Shown: positions 46,143-57,532 of the stretch, piece by piece
Layout: each line of letters starts with the position of its first letter
How positions within the stretch are numbered: position 1 is the first letter of the stretch
Origin: Mesosutterella faecium
Lineage (GTDB): Bacteria; Pseudomonadota; Gammaproteobacteria; Burkholderiales; Burkholderiaceae_F
Length of the DNA stretch: 64,000 nucleotides
Reading direction: 5' to 3'
Assembly (NCBI RefSeq): GCF_022809315.2
Contig: NZ_JAKZJU020000001.1
Span: forward strand, 496,001-560,000
Position numbers and translations under genes: made by a program
The notes under the pieces: model-generated
What the model was told of the DNA's origin: nothing
Database searches by the model: none
The model's input: the letters and a program-made list of their open reading frames with translations, nothing else

Positions 46143-46478
46143 TTATTTCAAGCCCACGATTGCGATAAAAGGCTGACAACACAAGCCAATAGGGGGGGTA
46201 ATCCATCGTACGTTTGACAATGGGTAAGCCACTGCTTTTACGGATTTTTTGATACTCATCCTGCTTTTAAATAAGTACTGGACAGCAGCCTCGCGTTGCT
46301 GCGGGGAATACCTTGGCTTCGTGCCGCCGTGGACAGTCCCTGTCTGCTTGTACTCTTGCAGCCAGTAATGCAAAGCCCCCTTGGATGGATAGCCTAATTG
46401 CCGAATCGTTTCTCCGAGCGAGTGGGTTTTTAAATAAAGCCGAATAGCCTTGAGCTTTTCCTCACGTGTAAAAGCCAT
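46143..46478 (-). pseudogene. Truncated IS3-type orfA (helix-turn-helix transposase subunit)
   Basis: 111 residues. The first HTH (TREEKLKAIRLYLKTHSLGETIRQLGYPSKGALHYWLQEY) and the start of the second (SPQQREAAVQYLFKSRMSIKKSVKAVAYP) are clear. Similarity stops at about residue 88, where the normal second HTH should continue; the last 20 residues read into unrelated DNA. No orfB/integrase follows. It is an insertion-sequence remnant. The 287 bp between it and gyrB (46479-46765) holds an AT-rich former IS end and the gyrB terminator, no gene. Confidence 0.75.
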
Positions 46479-46656
46479 AATCGGACTCCTCCTGCAGCTG
46501 AGTTAAGTCCAGGTTTTTGTCCGCACATCCTGATGATTGTTTTAGACGGTAATTAGACACTTAATATAAAAATATCATTTAACAAGCAATCAGATGAAAG
46601 AATATACATAAACAAGATGATTTTAACGGCTGGTGAAAAAAATAAAGGAATAAAAA

Positions 46657-46695
46657 TTTAAGCCGATGAAATATGATGTATTTCATCGGCTTAAA
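46657..46695 (-). terminator. Rho-independent terminator of gyrB
   Basis: Perfect 17 bp inverted repeat, arms 46657-46673 and 46679-46695, loop TGATG, followed on the minus strand by TTTTTA. It lies 71 bp past the gyrB stop. Confidence 0.88.
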
Positions 46696-46765
46696 CCGCA
46701 AAGGCCCCTTTACGGAAGCCTTTGGAAAGATGCCATGTTGGCGTAGGAATATTGAGAGGGGCCGC

Positions 46766-49312
<2,547 letters not shown>

Positions 49313-49370
49313 TCATCAACTTGCTTGCGGTGCACAGTGGCTGCGCAAGATTCTTAAAAAGGGAGCCTGA

Positions 49371-50522
49371 TCAAAGCCTCATGGGCATAAGAACATATTT
49401 GAAAGAGTCGCTGTCAGGCATCGTTATCAAGGCTGGCGACTGAGGGCCCGACAGAGAAATTTTCACTTTGTCATTTTTCAGATTGCTTAGGACATCAGAC
49501 ATGAAATTAACATTGAAGCCAATGTCCAGCGGCTCTCCCTGGTAGTCCACCGCGATATCGTCATTGCCCTCTTCCTGCTCAGAGTTTGAAGTCTGAATGG
49601 AGAGCAGGCCCGGCGTCAGCAGCAGACGGACGCCTTTGAATTTGTCGGATGCGAGAACTGCTGTCCGGTGCAGCGCCCCAAGCAGTTCTTCGCGATTGAC
49701 AAGGAACTGTTTGTCGTTGTTTGTCGGGATGACTCGTTCAAAATCAGGATATTTTCCCTCTACCAGCTTGGTGATGACCTCTACGTCCTCGAAAGTAAAG
49801 CGCGCTTGGTTGGGGGCGATCTCAATGGTGACAGGCGTATCTGTGTCCGGAACTAGGCGCTTAAGCTCGGAGACCGTTTTTCTCGGGATCGTGGCACTCA
49901 TTTCCGCGGAGCCGTCGGCCCCCTCAAGCTTAATCTCGCAGTAAGCCAGACGGCGGCCGTCAGTAGCAACGGCGCTCATGGTTCCATTTTTGACTATCAG
50001 GCGCATGGCGTTGAGATAAAAACGGATATCCTGAACGGCCATCGCATAATGCACCATCGACAGGAGGTACTTGAACTGGGTAGCGGGGACGACCACCTTG
50101 CTTTCAAACTCTGCCTGAGGGAAATCCGGATAATCTTCTGCGGGAAGCGTCTGCAGTGCGAAGCGGCTGCTGGTGGTCTTTACTTCCAGTTTTCTGGAAA
50201 TTTGGTTGCTTCCTTCCGCGCCGATGCTTTTTTTCGGCGCGCCCAGCGAGAGGGTTACTTCAGTATCGGGCAAAACCTTGAACAGATCCAGAGCCTTCCG
50301 GGCGGACACTGTAAAGGCAACAGGATCTCCGCCATCAACGCCGTTGCTGTTGTGAGTGCGGATCAAGATTTCAAGGTCTGTTCCTGTAAAGCTGACATCC
50401 GTGCCATTTTTTTTAATGAGCACATTGCTGAGGATGTTCATAGTCTGGTGGTTCTCAATAATGCCCCCGACAATGGTCAGTGGCTTGAGCAACGCTTCGC
50501 GCGGACCTTTTATGACTTGCAT
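49371..50522 (-). CDS. dnaN: DNA polymerase III sliding clamp (beta subunit)
   Basis: 383 residues, three repeated clamp domains. The ring gives the polymerase processivity. Family features: LSNVLIKKNGTDVSFTGTDLEI, SAVATDGRRLAYCE and the conserved C-terminal end YVLMPMRL. It follows dnaA by 49 bp and precedes gyrB by 61 bp. Confidence 0.98.
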   Translation of the reverse strand: MQVIKGPREALLKPLTIVGGIIENHQTMNILSNVLIKKNGTDVSFTGTDLEILIRTHNSNGVDGGDPVAFTVSARKALDLFKVLPDTEVTLSLGAPKKSIGAEGSNQISRKLEVKTTSSRFALQTLPAEDYPDFPQAEFESKVVVPATQFKYLLSMVHYAMAVQDIRFYLNAMRLIVKNGTMSAVATDGRRLAYCEIKLEGADGSAEMSATIPRKTVSELKRLVPDTDTPVTIEIAPNQARFTFEDVEVITKLVEGKYPDFERVIPTNNDKQFLVNREELLGALHRTAVLASDKFKGVRLLLTPGLLSIQTSNSEQEEGNDDIAVDYQGEPLDIGFNVNFMSDVLSNLKNDKVKISLSGPQSPALITMPDSDSFKYVLMPMRL

Positions 50523-50571
50523 GATTTAACCCTTTTGCTTAATGGAAACAAATCCTTCTCAGGTCTACAAA

Positions 50572-51927
50572 TCAGAAACTCTGAATGTTTTGCTCGAGTA
50601 CATGGAGTTCATGATTGAGCTCTTCATTTGTACGCCGTTCTGTCTCTATTTTCTGACAGGCATAAATAACCGTCGTGTGGTCTTTGCCCCCGAATAATTC
50701 ACCAATCTCGGGGTAGCTTTTCTGCGTCAGCTTCTTGGATAAATACATAGCGATCTGACGAGGAACAGCTATTTGTTTCGGCCTGCGTTTAGAGTGCATG
50801 TCAGCGACTCTGATTTTGTAGTAATCAGCGACCTTTTTCTGGATGTCCTGAACAGTTATCTGATCATTCGGGGTGATGATGTCGTGAAGCGCCACCTTGG
50901 CCTGCTCAATGGAAATCTCTATGCCATTGAACTGGGCATGAGCAATTACCTGCTGCAGCGCCCCCTCTAGCTCCCTCACGTTGCTTTTCATATGTTTTGC
51001 TATGAAAAAAGCCACGTTTTCCGGAAGGACCTTTCCGCGCTGTTCTGCCTTCTTCATGAGAATGGCCTGGCGCGTTTCCAGTTCCGGCGGATCAATTGGA
51101 ACAGACATCCCGCCTGCGAAACGGCTTTTCAGTCTTTCATCCACGTCTTTCAGCTGTCTGGCATAGGTGTCGCTGGTCAGGACGATTTGCTTTCCATGCG
51201 AGACGAGAGACTCGAAGGTTGAGAAAAAAGCATTTTGTGTGCCGCCGCGGGCTCCCAGCATCTGCACGTCATCCAGTAAAAGCAGGTCCAGGGAATTGAA
51301 GCTTTGATAGAACCCCTGATCCTGGTTTTTTATGGCCTTCATGAACTCAGAAATGTAGGAGTTCGCACTGATGCACAACACCCTGGCCCTGGGATTCCTT
51401 TTCAGAACTTCAAGCCCTATGGCGTGCATCAGGTGAGTTTTTCCCAGCCCTACTCCGCCGTAGATGTACAGGGGGTTGTATGACTTGGTGCCGGGGTGGC
51501 TGGCGACATACATCGCAGCTCCCAGAGCAACGTTATTGCTTAAGCCCGACACAAAGTTCTCAAACGAGAGTTCCGTCATCAGGCCGCAGGACTTTGCGAG
51601 CTGGTCCGAAACCTGCTGAGTTTTCTGCTCCGGCCGGACGGGGGCGCTGCTCATGGAGGAGCGCACAGGAGACGCTTCCTGCACCGTCCAGATGATCTTG
51701 ACTGGCTGGTCGTCATTGGCGCGCTGCGCATGAAATGCAATGATGTCCCCGTAGGTGTCCCTGGTTACTTCCTTTTTGGGGCTACTCGGGGCCGCGAGCG
51801 TCAGCACTCCGTTTTCCGGGTCCCATGACTGCATCTGCAGCGGTTCAATCCAATTGGAATATTTCTCCCCGCCAAGACGCGCATCCAAGCGCAGCCGATC
51901 GCAGCAGTCTTTCCAAAAGTCTTTCAT
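50572..51927 (-). CDS. dnaA: Chromosomal replication initiator DnaA
   Basis: 451 residues. Domain I at the N-terminus, a short linker (about 85-120), the AAA+ domain with Walker A GGVGLGKTHLMHAIG and Walker B LLLLDDVQ, and domain IV with the DnaA signature GGKDHTTVIYACQKI, which reads DnaA boxes. Domain II is short. A perfect DnaA box about 100 bp upstream suggests autoregulation. First gene of dnaA-dnaN-gyrB. Confidence 0.98.
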   Translation of the reverse strand: MKDFWKDCCDRLRLDARLGGEKYSNWIEPLQMQSWDPENGVLTLAAPSSPKKEVTRDTYGDIIAFHAQRANDDQPVKIIWTVQEASPVRSSMSSAPVRPEQKTQQVSDQLAKSCGLMTELSFENFVSGLSNNVALGAAMYVASHPGTKSYNPLYIYGGVGLGKTHLMHAIGLEVLKRNPRARVLCISANSYISEFMKAIKNQDQGFYQSFNSLDLLLLDDVQMLGARGGTQNAFFSTFESLVSHGKQIVLTSDTYARQLKDVDERLKSRFAGGMSVPIDPPELETRQAILMKKAEQRGKVLPENVAFFIAKHMKSNVRELEGALQQVIAHAQFNGIEISIEQAKVALHDIITPNDQITVQDIQKKVADYYKIRVADMHSKRRPKQIAVPRQIAMYLSKKLTQKSYPEIGELFGGKDHTTVIYACQKIETERRTNEELNHELHVLEQNIQSF

Positions 51928-52353
51928 TTATTATGTGAAAAGAAAATCATAAGAGACAAAAATGGCTTCTTAATGACCTTCTTTAGGAGTTTCAATATCA
52001 TCTTACAGAACTCCTTATTCTACCAGTTATCCACAGGTTGTGCCTCGACTCAAGATGATTGATTTAAGGGCGAAACAGCTGCTATTTGCACCACGTTTTA
52101 TGGAGAAAAAAATGCAGATATGCACTAAGGGTTGTGTGTCCTAGGGAGGCGGTTCTGAAAAAATCTGCTTCTCAGCAAAAAGGCTAGTACAAGCTTGACA
52201 AGAAAGGTATTTTTGCGCTCTAATATCAGAATTTCTCTGGAAGCGCCCTGTAAGACTTGAGGCGCCTCTGATTTTTTTAGGGTTCGGATGCATGCCGCAA
52301 CCCGGATACAGCCTTTTTATTTAGGGCTACAAGAAACAATATAAGGATTCATC
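51928..52353. promoter_or_regulatory. Divergent region dnaA / rpmH with one DnaA box
   Basis: 426 bp without a gene. It holds one exact DnaA box (TTATCCACA at 52027-52035), probably for DnaA autoregulation, and the rpmH promoter. In many bacteria this gap is oriC, but only one good box is visible here and the AT content is moderate, so it is less likely to be the origin than 44831-45180. A short GC hairpin with T7 lies around 52240-52278. Confidence 0.6.
52195..52224 (+). promoter_or_regulatory. Sigma70-type promoter of rpmH
   Basis: TTGACA (52195-52200), 18 bp spacer, TCTAAT (52219-52224). A strong promoter is expected for rpmH-rnpA. The transcript start would be near 52232, leaving a leader of about 120 nt. 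Confidence 0.65.
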
Positions 52354-52494
52354 ATGGCAACCAAGCGTACTTATCAGCCTTCCAAGATCAAACGTGCCCG
52401 CACCCACGGCTTCTTGGTTCGTAGCCGCACCCGTGGCGGCCGCAAGGTGCTTGCAGCGCGTCGCGCGAAGGGCCGTCACACCCTCGCCCTGTAA
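52354..52494 (+). CDS. rpmH: 50S ribosomal protein L34
   Basis: 46 residues, very basic, [20 protein letters not shown] onward, ending in GRHTLAL. Near-universal L34 pattern. AAGGA at 52342-52346 precedes the ATG by 7 nt. It is followed by rnpA, the usual order. Confidence 0.97.
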   Translation: MATKRTYQPSKIKRARTHGFLVRSRTRGGRKVLAARRAKGRHTLAL

Positions 52495-52521
52495 GCTGTT
52501 CTGTCACGGCAGAGAAAAGCC

Positions 52522-52974
52522 GTGGAAGAATCTTTGCGAAAAAGATATACCCTGCCCCGTAGCAGACGTCTGATCAAGACGGCTGATTACGGGGCTGTTT
52601 TATCTTCTGGCACAAAGCGGGTATATCGTTGTTCGACAAAATGGCTGGCTTTGACGGCCCTGCTCCAGACGACTCCTCTTCCTCAGACCGGCCTCCGATT
52701 TGGGTTCACGGTTGGAAAGTTAAATGCTCACCGCGGCGTTGACCGGGTTCTGATCAAGAGAATCCTGCGTGAGTCTGCGCGGCATCAGCAACACGAGCTG
52801 CGTTATGAGCATGTGTCGCTGGATGTTATTCTTCGCTTGAGAAGGAAAATTCCTAGCCTGGGTAAGGATATATCTCTGAAAACTTTCAAAAAGGAATTGA
52901 GAAGCGACTGTGACCAGCTGCTTCAAAGCTTTTTCTTGAAATTTTCGCAGCGGAATATTTCTGTAGAAAAATGA
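52522..52974 (+). CDS. rnpA: Ribonuclease P protein component
   Basis: 150 residues from GTG 52522. The RnpA fold is recognised by FGFTVGKLNAHRGVDRVLIKRILRES, the RNR-like motif variant, and a basic surface. It binds the RNase P RNA to process tRNA 5' ends. Starts 27 bp after rpmH and overlaps yidD by 4 bp. The canonical RNR(V/I)KR block reads VDRVLIKRILRES, a mild divergence. Confidence 0.93.
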   Translation: MEESLRKRYTLPRSRRLIKTADYGAVLSSGTKRVYRCSTKWLALTALLQTTPLPQTGLRFGFTVGKLNAHRGVDRVLIKRILRESARHQQHELRYEHVSLDVILRLRRKIPSLGKDISLKTFKKELRSDCDQLLQSFFLKFSQRNISVEK

Positions 52975-53219
52975 TGAAAATCATTTTGATCAGAATGATC
53001 CGCTTTTATCAGATTTGCCTTTCCCCTTTTTGGGGATGGAAGTGCAGATTTGTCCCCAGCTGTTCTCATTACGGCATACAGGCTATTGAGCGGTTTGGAG
53101 CCTTCAAGGGCCTGTACCTGACCCTGATAAGGCTATTAAAGTGCCAGCCCTTGGGACCTTGGGGATATGACCCTGTGCCGGAAAAATTCAGCTGGAAATT
53201 TTGGACAAATAAAACCTGA
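52971..53219 (+). CDS. yidD: Membrane protein insertion efficiency factor YidD
   Basis: 82 residues, amphipathic, membrane-associated. Family signature FYQICLSPFWG...CRFVPSCSHYGIQAIERFG...CQPLGPWGYDPVP. It overlaps the rnpA stop by 4 bp and lies 66 bp before yidC. Confidence 0.95.
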   Translation: MMKIILIRMIRFYQICLSPFWGWKCRFVPSCSHYGIQAIERFGAFKGLYLTLIRLLKCQPLGPWGYDPVPEKFSWKFWTNKT

Positions 53220-53284
53220 TGGCTGTCGATGTCCTGATTTTTTTCAGGGCCGGGTAAGAATTAAATAAAAGAGAGCAACCTGTT

Positions 53285-55024
53285 ATGGGAAGTGATTTCA
53301 AACGTACTCTTGTCTGGGTTGTATTCCTATCAGCATTGTTCCTTCTCTGGGATAGTTGGCAGGTCTACAACGGTCGCCCCTCCTTTTTTGGCACGAATAC
53401 AGAACAGAGCGCAAAGGCCTCGGCTTCTGCTTCCGCTGCCGCTGCCGCTCCGGCTTCGCCTGCCGCTGTTCCTTCTGCGGATCAGGCTTCAGGTCAGGCT
53501 CCAGCTTCTCAGGAGGGTAAGAGCGTTGAGGTGACCACCGACCTCATGAAGCTCACCTTTGATGAGCAGGGGGCGAGCGTTATCCGGGCCGAGCTGCTGC
53601 AGATGCGTGAGCTTCCCAAATGGGACGAGGTGGGTCTGGTCGGGTTGATTCTCGGCAAGAAAGAGGCTGAGCACAAGAATGTTGTTTTGTTCGATCATTC
53701 CAAAGAACACTTCTATGAAGCTCAGACCGGCATCATTGGCGTTGAGGCGGCTCCTAATCATCGCTCTTCATTCAAGCTTCTGGATGGTCCTCTCGCCCTG
53801 TCCAAGGATCAAAAGGCTCTTAATGTGCGTTTTGAGAGTGAGTCCGGCGGCATAAGTCTCGTGAAGACCTTCACTTTCCAGCCCGGACATTACGGAATGG
53901 AAGTGACGCACGAGGTGACTAACAAGGGGGATAAGCCGGTTTCTCCCTCGCTTTACTATCAGCTGGTGAGGGACGATCATCAGCCCGAGGGGCAGAGCTC
54001 CTTTACGAGCAGTTATCTTGGTGCAGCCGTTTACACCGAGGAGGATAAGTTCAGGAAGGTCACCTTCAAGGATATTGCCGGAGACTCCAAAGACTATCCT
54101 GCGAAATCCGATAACGGGTGGATTTCTATTATTCAGCAGCACTTTTTGTCTGCCTGGGTTCTCCCTCAAAAGCAGCAGAGAGAAAACTTCACCCGTCGTC
54201 TGGGCAAAGATCTGTACGCCGTAGGCTCCATTACCAATTTGGGAGAACTGGCCCCCGGTCAGTCCAAGTCCCAGACTGCAACGCTGTACGTTGGTCCCCA
54301 ATCTCAGAAACGGCTCAGCGAAATTGCACCGGGCCTGGATCTGGTTGTCGATTACGGATGGCTGACATTCCTTGCTAAGCCCATTTACTGGCTTCTGTCC
54401 TGGCTGCACAGCCTCGTTGGAAACTGGGGATGGTCTATCGTCCTGCTGACCGTGCTGGTCAAGGCGATCCTGTATCCGATTTCTGCCGCTGGTTACAAGT
54501 CCATGGCTCGCATGAAGGATCTTGGGCCAAGGATGAAGGAAATGCAGGCGAAATACGGCAACGACAAGCAGGCCCTCAACATGGCCATGATGAAGATGTA
54601 TCGGGAAGAAAAAATAAACCCGATGGGCGGCTGCCTCCCTATTCTTTTGCAGATTCCTGTGTTTCTGGCTCTGTACTGGGTTCTCCTGGCGTCCGTGGAA
54701 CTCAGGGGGTCGAGTTGGCTGCTGTGGATCCATGACCTTGCTGCTCCGGATCCCTGGTTCATTCTGCCGCTGATCATGATGGCGACGATGTTCATCCAGA
54801 TCAAGCTGAACCCGAAGCCTGCCGATCCGACTCAGGCCAAAATGATGATGATTATGCCGATCGTTTTCAGCGTGATGTTCTTCATTTTTGCGTCCGGCCT
54901 TGTTCTGTACTGGCTGACGAATAACATCCTTTCTATTGCCCAGCAGTGGTATGTCAACAAACAGATTGATGAAGAAAGGGCTCGCAGGAAAGCTGAGAAA
55001 GAACGGAAGGCGTTGAAAAAATAA
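53285..55024 (+). CDS. yidC: Membrane protein insertase YidC
   Basis: 579 residues, long Gram-negative type. N-terminal transmembrane helix (about 8-25), an Ala/Pro-rich linker (about 40-75), the periplasmic beta-sandwich domain (P1, about 80-340), then five core helices. The hydrophilic-groove region begins at GWSIVLLTVLVKAILYPISAAGYKSMARM, and GGCLPILLQIPVFLALYWVL is conserved. The tail is basic (RARRKAEKERKALKK). It inserts and folds inner-membrane proteins. Confidence 0.97.
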   Translation: MGSDFKRTLVWVVFLSALFLLWDSWQVYNGRPSFFGTNTEQSAKASASASAAAAAPASPAAVPSADQASGQAPASQEGKSVEVTTDLMKLTFDEQGASVIRAELLQMRELPKWDEVGLVGLILGKKEAEHKNVVLFDHSKEHFYEAQTGIIGVEAAPNHRSSFKLLDGPLALSKDQKALNVRFESESGGISLVKTFTFQPGHYGMEVTHEVTNKGDKPVSPSLYYQLVRDDHQPEGQSSFTSSYLGAAVYTEEDKFRKVTFKDIAGDSKDYPAKSDNGWISIIQQHFLSAWVLPQKQQRENFTRRLGKDLYAVGSITNLGELAPGQSKSQTATLYVGPQSQKRLSEIAPGLDLVVDYGWLTFLAKPIYWLLSWLHSLVGNWGWSIVLLTVLVKAILYPISAAGYKSMARMKDLGPRMKEMQAKYGNDKQALNMAMMKMYREEKINPMGGCLPILLQIPVFLALYWVLLASVELRGSSWLLWIHDLAAPDPWFILPLIMMATMFIQIKLNPKPADPTQAKMMMIMPIVFSVMFFIFASGLVLYWLTNNILSIAQQWYVNKQIDEERARRKAEKERKALKK

Positions 55025-55047
55025 ACGCTTTGTGTTCAGAAGCTCAG

Positions 55048-55073
55048 GGGGCACCGGAAGGTGCCCCTTTTTT
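55048..55073 (+). terminator. Rho-independent terminator of yidC
   Basis: GGGGCACC (55048-55055), loop GGAA, GGTGCCCC (55060-55067) and T6 (55068-55073). A textbook terminator 23 bp past the yidC stop. It separates the rpmH-yidC unit from mnmE. Confidence 0.93.
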
Positions 55074-55117
55074 GATGCGCACGGTTTTGGTCTGTGCCTA
55101 CAGAGTAGAGTCCGGAA

Positions 55118-55340
55118 TATGAAGCGGATCCCGACGTCATCCAAGACGCGCTTTCACCGCAAAGGAGGGAAAAGGAGCTCAATTAAAGCACAGTGGCTGC
55201 TGAATGCGGATGAAACAGCGCTGCTGCGGCGGGGCGGGAAGGAAGTCATTAAATTTGCAGCAGGCGGTTTCTTTTATTGGTTGCGGCTGGATTCGTTCAG
55301 ATTGTTGAGCGACAGATTAATATCCCCCAAAACGACATAA
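55118..55340 (+). pseudogene. Short basic ORF running into the IS21 left end
   Basis: 73 residues from ATG 55118 with many Lys, Arg and Ser in the first half and FFYWLRLDSFRLLSDRL near the end. The last codons lie inside the IS21 inverted repeat, so any original gene was cut there. I recognise no family, and a chance ORF is possible. The rest of 55025-55364 holds only the yidC terminator and the IS end. Confidence 0.25.
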
Positions 55341-55352
55341 TTTTGACCCCCC
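55321..55352. repeat. Left inverted repeat of the IS21-family element
   Basis: The block CCCCCAAAACGACA and, after a spacer, TGACCCCCC match the reverse complement of 57439-57470. The outermost two bases differ (TA versus TG). Confidence 0.85.
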
Positions 55353-55364
55353 GAAAGGGGGCTT

Positions 55365-56654
55365 ATGAAGCATAGAAAGCATCAGAGCATTATTGGGACA
55401 GTCCAACTAACTTGCCCTGAAAAGATGCTCACAGAGATAGAGGTTAAATTAATCACGGATTTGGCCAAGGCGCACCGCTCAATTAAAGCGATTGCCCGCC
55501 AGCTCCACATTTCAAGAAACACAGTGCGCCGGTATTTGAGGGGCCGGGCTCCGACCGGCCAAGGCCGGTCAGAAGCCATGAAATGGCTAAACGACAACCG
55601 TTCCAGGGTTCGAGAGCTGTTTTTCACAGATGAAGGCAACTGTGCTGTTGTCCAGCGGGATCTTGAATCCTCCAGCACCCAAAAGATCAATCTGCGCCAG
55701 ATTCAGCGCTTTTGCCGACCTTTCAGGCGTCAGATTAAAGAGGTACAGGCTTTCTGCCGCTATGAAACAGCACCCGGGCAGCAAATGCAGATTGATTTTG
55801 GGGAACAGGACGTGATGATTGCATCACAGCCTGTCCATATCCATTTCTTCGTAGCTGTGCTTGGCTTTTCCAGAAGGATCTTCACTAAGGCTTACAGCCA
55901 TGAAAACCAAGCGGCCTGGTTTGACGGCATTGAGTCTGCATTTTCCTTTTTTGGCGGCGTTCCTGTCAGTCTGCTCAGCGACAACTGCAGGAGCCTGGTG
56001 ACGGAGCACCGCCGGAAGGGACGGGTTGAGCTCACGGAAGGCTACCTCTATTTCTGCCGCCAGTGGGCTGTCAAGCCCATTGTCAGTACTCCATACCACC
56101 CCCAGAGCAAAGGCAAGGTCGAGCGCTGCGTCCGATATGTCAAAGAAAATGCTTTGGCTGGGAAAAAATTCAAATCTCTGCAGGAGCTGAACCAATGGCT
56201 GGAAACCTGGTCTCTGACGTACGCAGACCAACGGCACCTAAATGACTTCCTCAAAGACATCAGGACACCCAAAGAACGGTTTGCCATTGAGAAGAAAACA
56301 CTGCGTCCCATCGATGGCCATCCGAAAGTGGCCAATGTCAGGGAAGAGACCAGAAAGGTCGACGCTGCGGGCCTTATCCGCGTCGATGGCAACGCCTACC
56401 AGCTGGCGAAAGGGCTAGCTCACAAAGAGGTCCAACTCCTGATAGATGAAAGCTCAATCTCCGTTTCCAGAAAAGGACAGTTTGTCATCGAGTTGGATAA
56501 GGCGAAGTCAGTATACAAGCCTGAGCAGCAACGTGAAACGCCCTTAGGAAAAAAACTCCAGCCTCTTCCGGAAGTTAAGCCGGAGTTCAAACAAAACCGT
56601 TTATCCCGCGCATTAATAACCTACTCCAATGTAGCCGGAGGAACCTGGTCATGA
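55365..56654 (+). CDS. istA: IS21-family transposase IstA
   Basis: 429 residues. N-terminal HTH (AHRSIKAIARQLHISRNTVRRYLRG) and an RNase H-like rve domain with catalytic acids in MQIDFGEQDVMI (D), VSLLSDNCRSLV (D) and HPQSKGKVERCVRY (E). The C-terminal beta domain is present. It overlaps istB by 4 bp. An internal ATG at 55425 is an alternative start. Confidence 0.93.
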   Translation: MKHRKHQSIIGTVQLTCPEKMLTEIEVKLITDLAKAHRSIKAIARQLHISRNTVRRYLRGRAPTGQGRSEAMKWLNDNRSRVRELFFTDEGNCAVVQRDLESSSTQKINLRQIQRFCRPFRRQIKEVQAFCRYETAPGQQMQIDFGEQDVMIASQPVHIHFFVAVLGFSRRIFTKAYSHENQAAWFDGIESAFSFFGGVPVSLLSDNCRSLVTEHRRKGRVELTEGYLYFCRQWAVKPIVSTPYHPQSKGKVERCVRYVKENALAGKKFKSLQELNQWLETWSLTYADQRHLNDFLKDIRTPKERFAIEKKTLRPIDGHPKVANVREETRKVDAAGLIRVDGNAYQLAKGLAHKEVQLLIDESSISVSRKGQFVIELDKAKSVYKPEQQRETPLGKKLQPLPEVKPEFKQNRLSRALITYSNVAGGTWS

Positions 56655-57424
56655 GGACACGTGCCACGGATGAGCGGCTGAGCCAGATGGCAGCTCGTCT
56701 GCGCCTGGTTTATATGCGCGATCACCTTACCGAAATGCTGGAAGCTGCCTCCGGCGCAAAAATGACACCTCGGGAAACGCTTGAGTATGTTTTGTCCAAA
56801 GAAGTGGACCAAAGAGAATCCAACCGAATCAAGCTTTCAACCATGGCCGCACATTTTCCCAGGGCATGCACTCTGGAGAGCTTTGACTTCAGTGCCCAGC
56901 CTTCGCTGGATCCAGGTGTTATCCGAGAGCTTGCGAAAATGGAATGGGTCGATTCTGGTGAAAATGTCCTGTTTCTTGGGCCTCCGGGCGTAGGGAAGAC
57001 CCATTTGGCCATCGCTCTTGGGCGTCGTGCAGTCCAAAAGGGCCAGAATGTGTTGTTCATCAGCGCATCCCACCTGATGGCCGGACTGCAGAAGGCTAAT
57101 AAAGAAGGCACGCTTAACGAAAAGCTGTCCTCGCTTTATAAGCCGAAGCTACTGATCATTGATGAAGTCGGCTATCTGCCATTCTCTGCCCAAACCTCGA
57201 ACCTGTTCTTCCAACTCGTCAGCAGGCGTTACGAGCATAAAAGCATCCTGATCACCTGCAACAGGTCGCTGAATGACTGGGGAATGATCTTTGGGGATCC
57301 AACTGTAGCTGCCGCCATTTTGGACAGGCTGCTTCATCATTGCACGCCTGTCACCATTGTCGGAGATAGTTATCGGATACGAGAGGCTCAGAAGTTAAAG
57401 CTTCTGGGTGATCACAACGCTTAA
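56651..57424 (+). CDS. istB: IS21-family helper ATPase IstB
   Basis: 257 residues, DnaC-like AAA+ ATPase that remodels target DNA for IstA. Walker A FLGPPGVGKTHLAIALG, Walker B LLIIDEVGYLPF, and sensor NRSLNDWGMIFGDPT. Start overlaps the istA stop. Confidence 0.95.
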   Translation: MRTRATDERLSQMAARLRLVYMRDHLTEMLEAASGAKMTPRETLEYVLSKEVDQRESNRIKLSTMAAHFPRACTLESFDFSAQPSLDPGVIRELAKMEWVDSGENVLFLGPPGVGKTHLAIALGRRAVQKGQNVLFISASHLMAGLQKANKEGTLNEKLSSLYKPKLLIIDEVGYLPFSAQTSNLFFQLVSRRYEHKSILITCNRSLNDWGMIFGDPTVAAAILDRLLHHCTPVTIVGDSYRIREAQKLKLLGDHNA

Positions 57425-57438
57425 TCTAACAAATTAAA

Positions 57439-57470
57439 GGGGGGTCACTTTTTTGTCGTTTTGGGGGGCA
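57439..57470. repeat. Right inverted repeat of the IS21-family element
   Basis: Reverse complement of the left repeat at most positions; ends in GGGGGGCA, the TG...CA end typical of IS21. Confidence 0.85.
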
Positions 57471-57483
57471 AATCGACATACGC

Positions 57484-57512
57484 TTGACAGTTCAGATGCT
57501 ATTTGCGATTAA
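57484..57512 (+). promoter_or_regulatory. Sigma70-type promoter upstream of mnmE
   Basis: TTGACA (57484-57489), 17 bp spacer, GATTAA (57507-57512). It lies 14 bp outside the IS21 right end, so it is host DNA. It would drive mnmE through a leader of about 420 nt that contains the ORF below. Confidence 0.6.
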
Positions 57513-57532
57513 ACTTCCTGCATTTCAGCGAG

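Larger units (their letters stand above)
55321..57470 (+). mobile_element. IS21-family insertion sequence (istA-istB)
   Basis: 2150 bp with 32 bp inverted repeats, two overlapping genes (integrase-like IstA and ATPase IstB) and no frameshift, so it may still be active. It sits between the yidC terminator and mnmE. No target duplication directly abuts the repeats. CGACA occurs at 55310-55314 and 57474-57478 and would be the duplication if the true ends extend a few bases further. Confidence 0.9.

Noticed and set aside
46440..46480. TCACGTG resembling a parS core
   Set aside because: Only the central 7 bases match; flanks do not form the palindrome.
51928..52353. dnaA-rpmH gap as the main origin
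   Set aside because: Only one good DnaA box; the 44.8-45.2 kb region has eight and a better AT-rich block. Not fully excluded.
53768..55144. Minus-strand open frame of 458 codons antisense to yidC
   Set aside because: Shadow frame; yidC is complete and the frame crosses its terminator.
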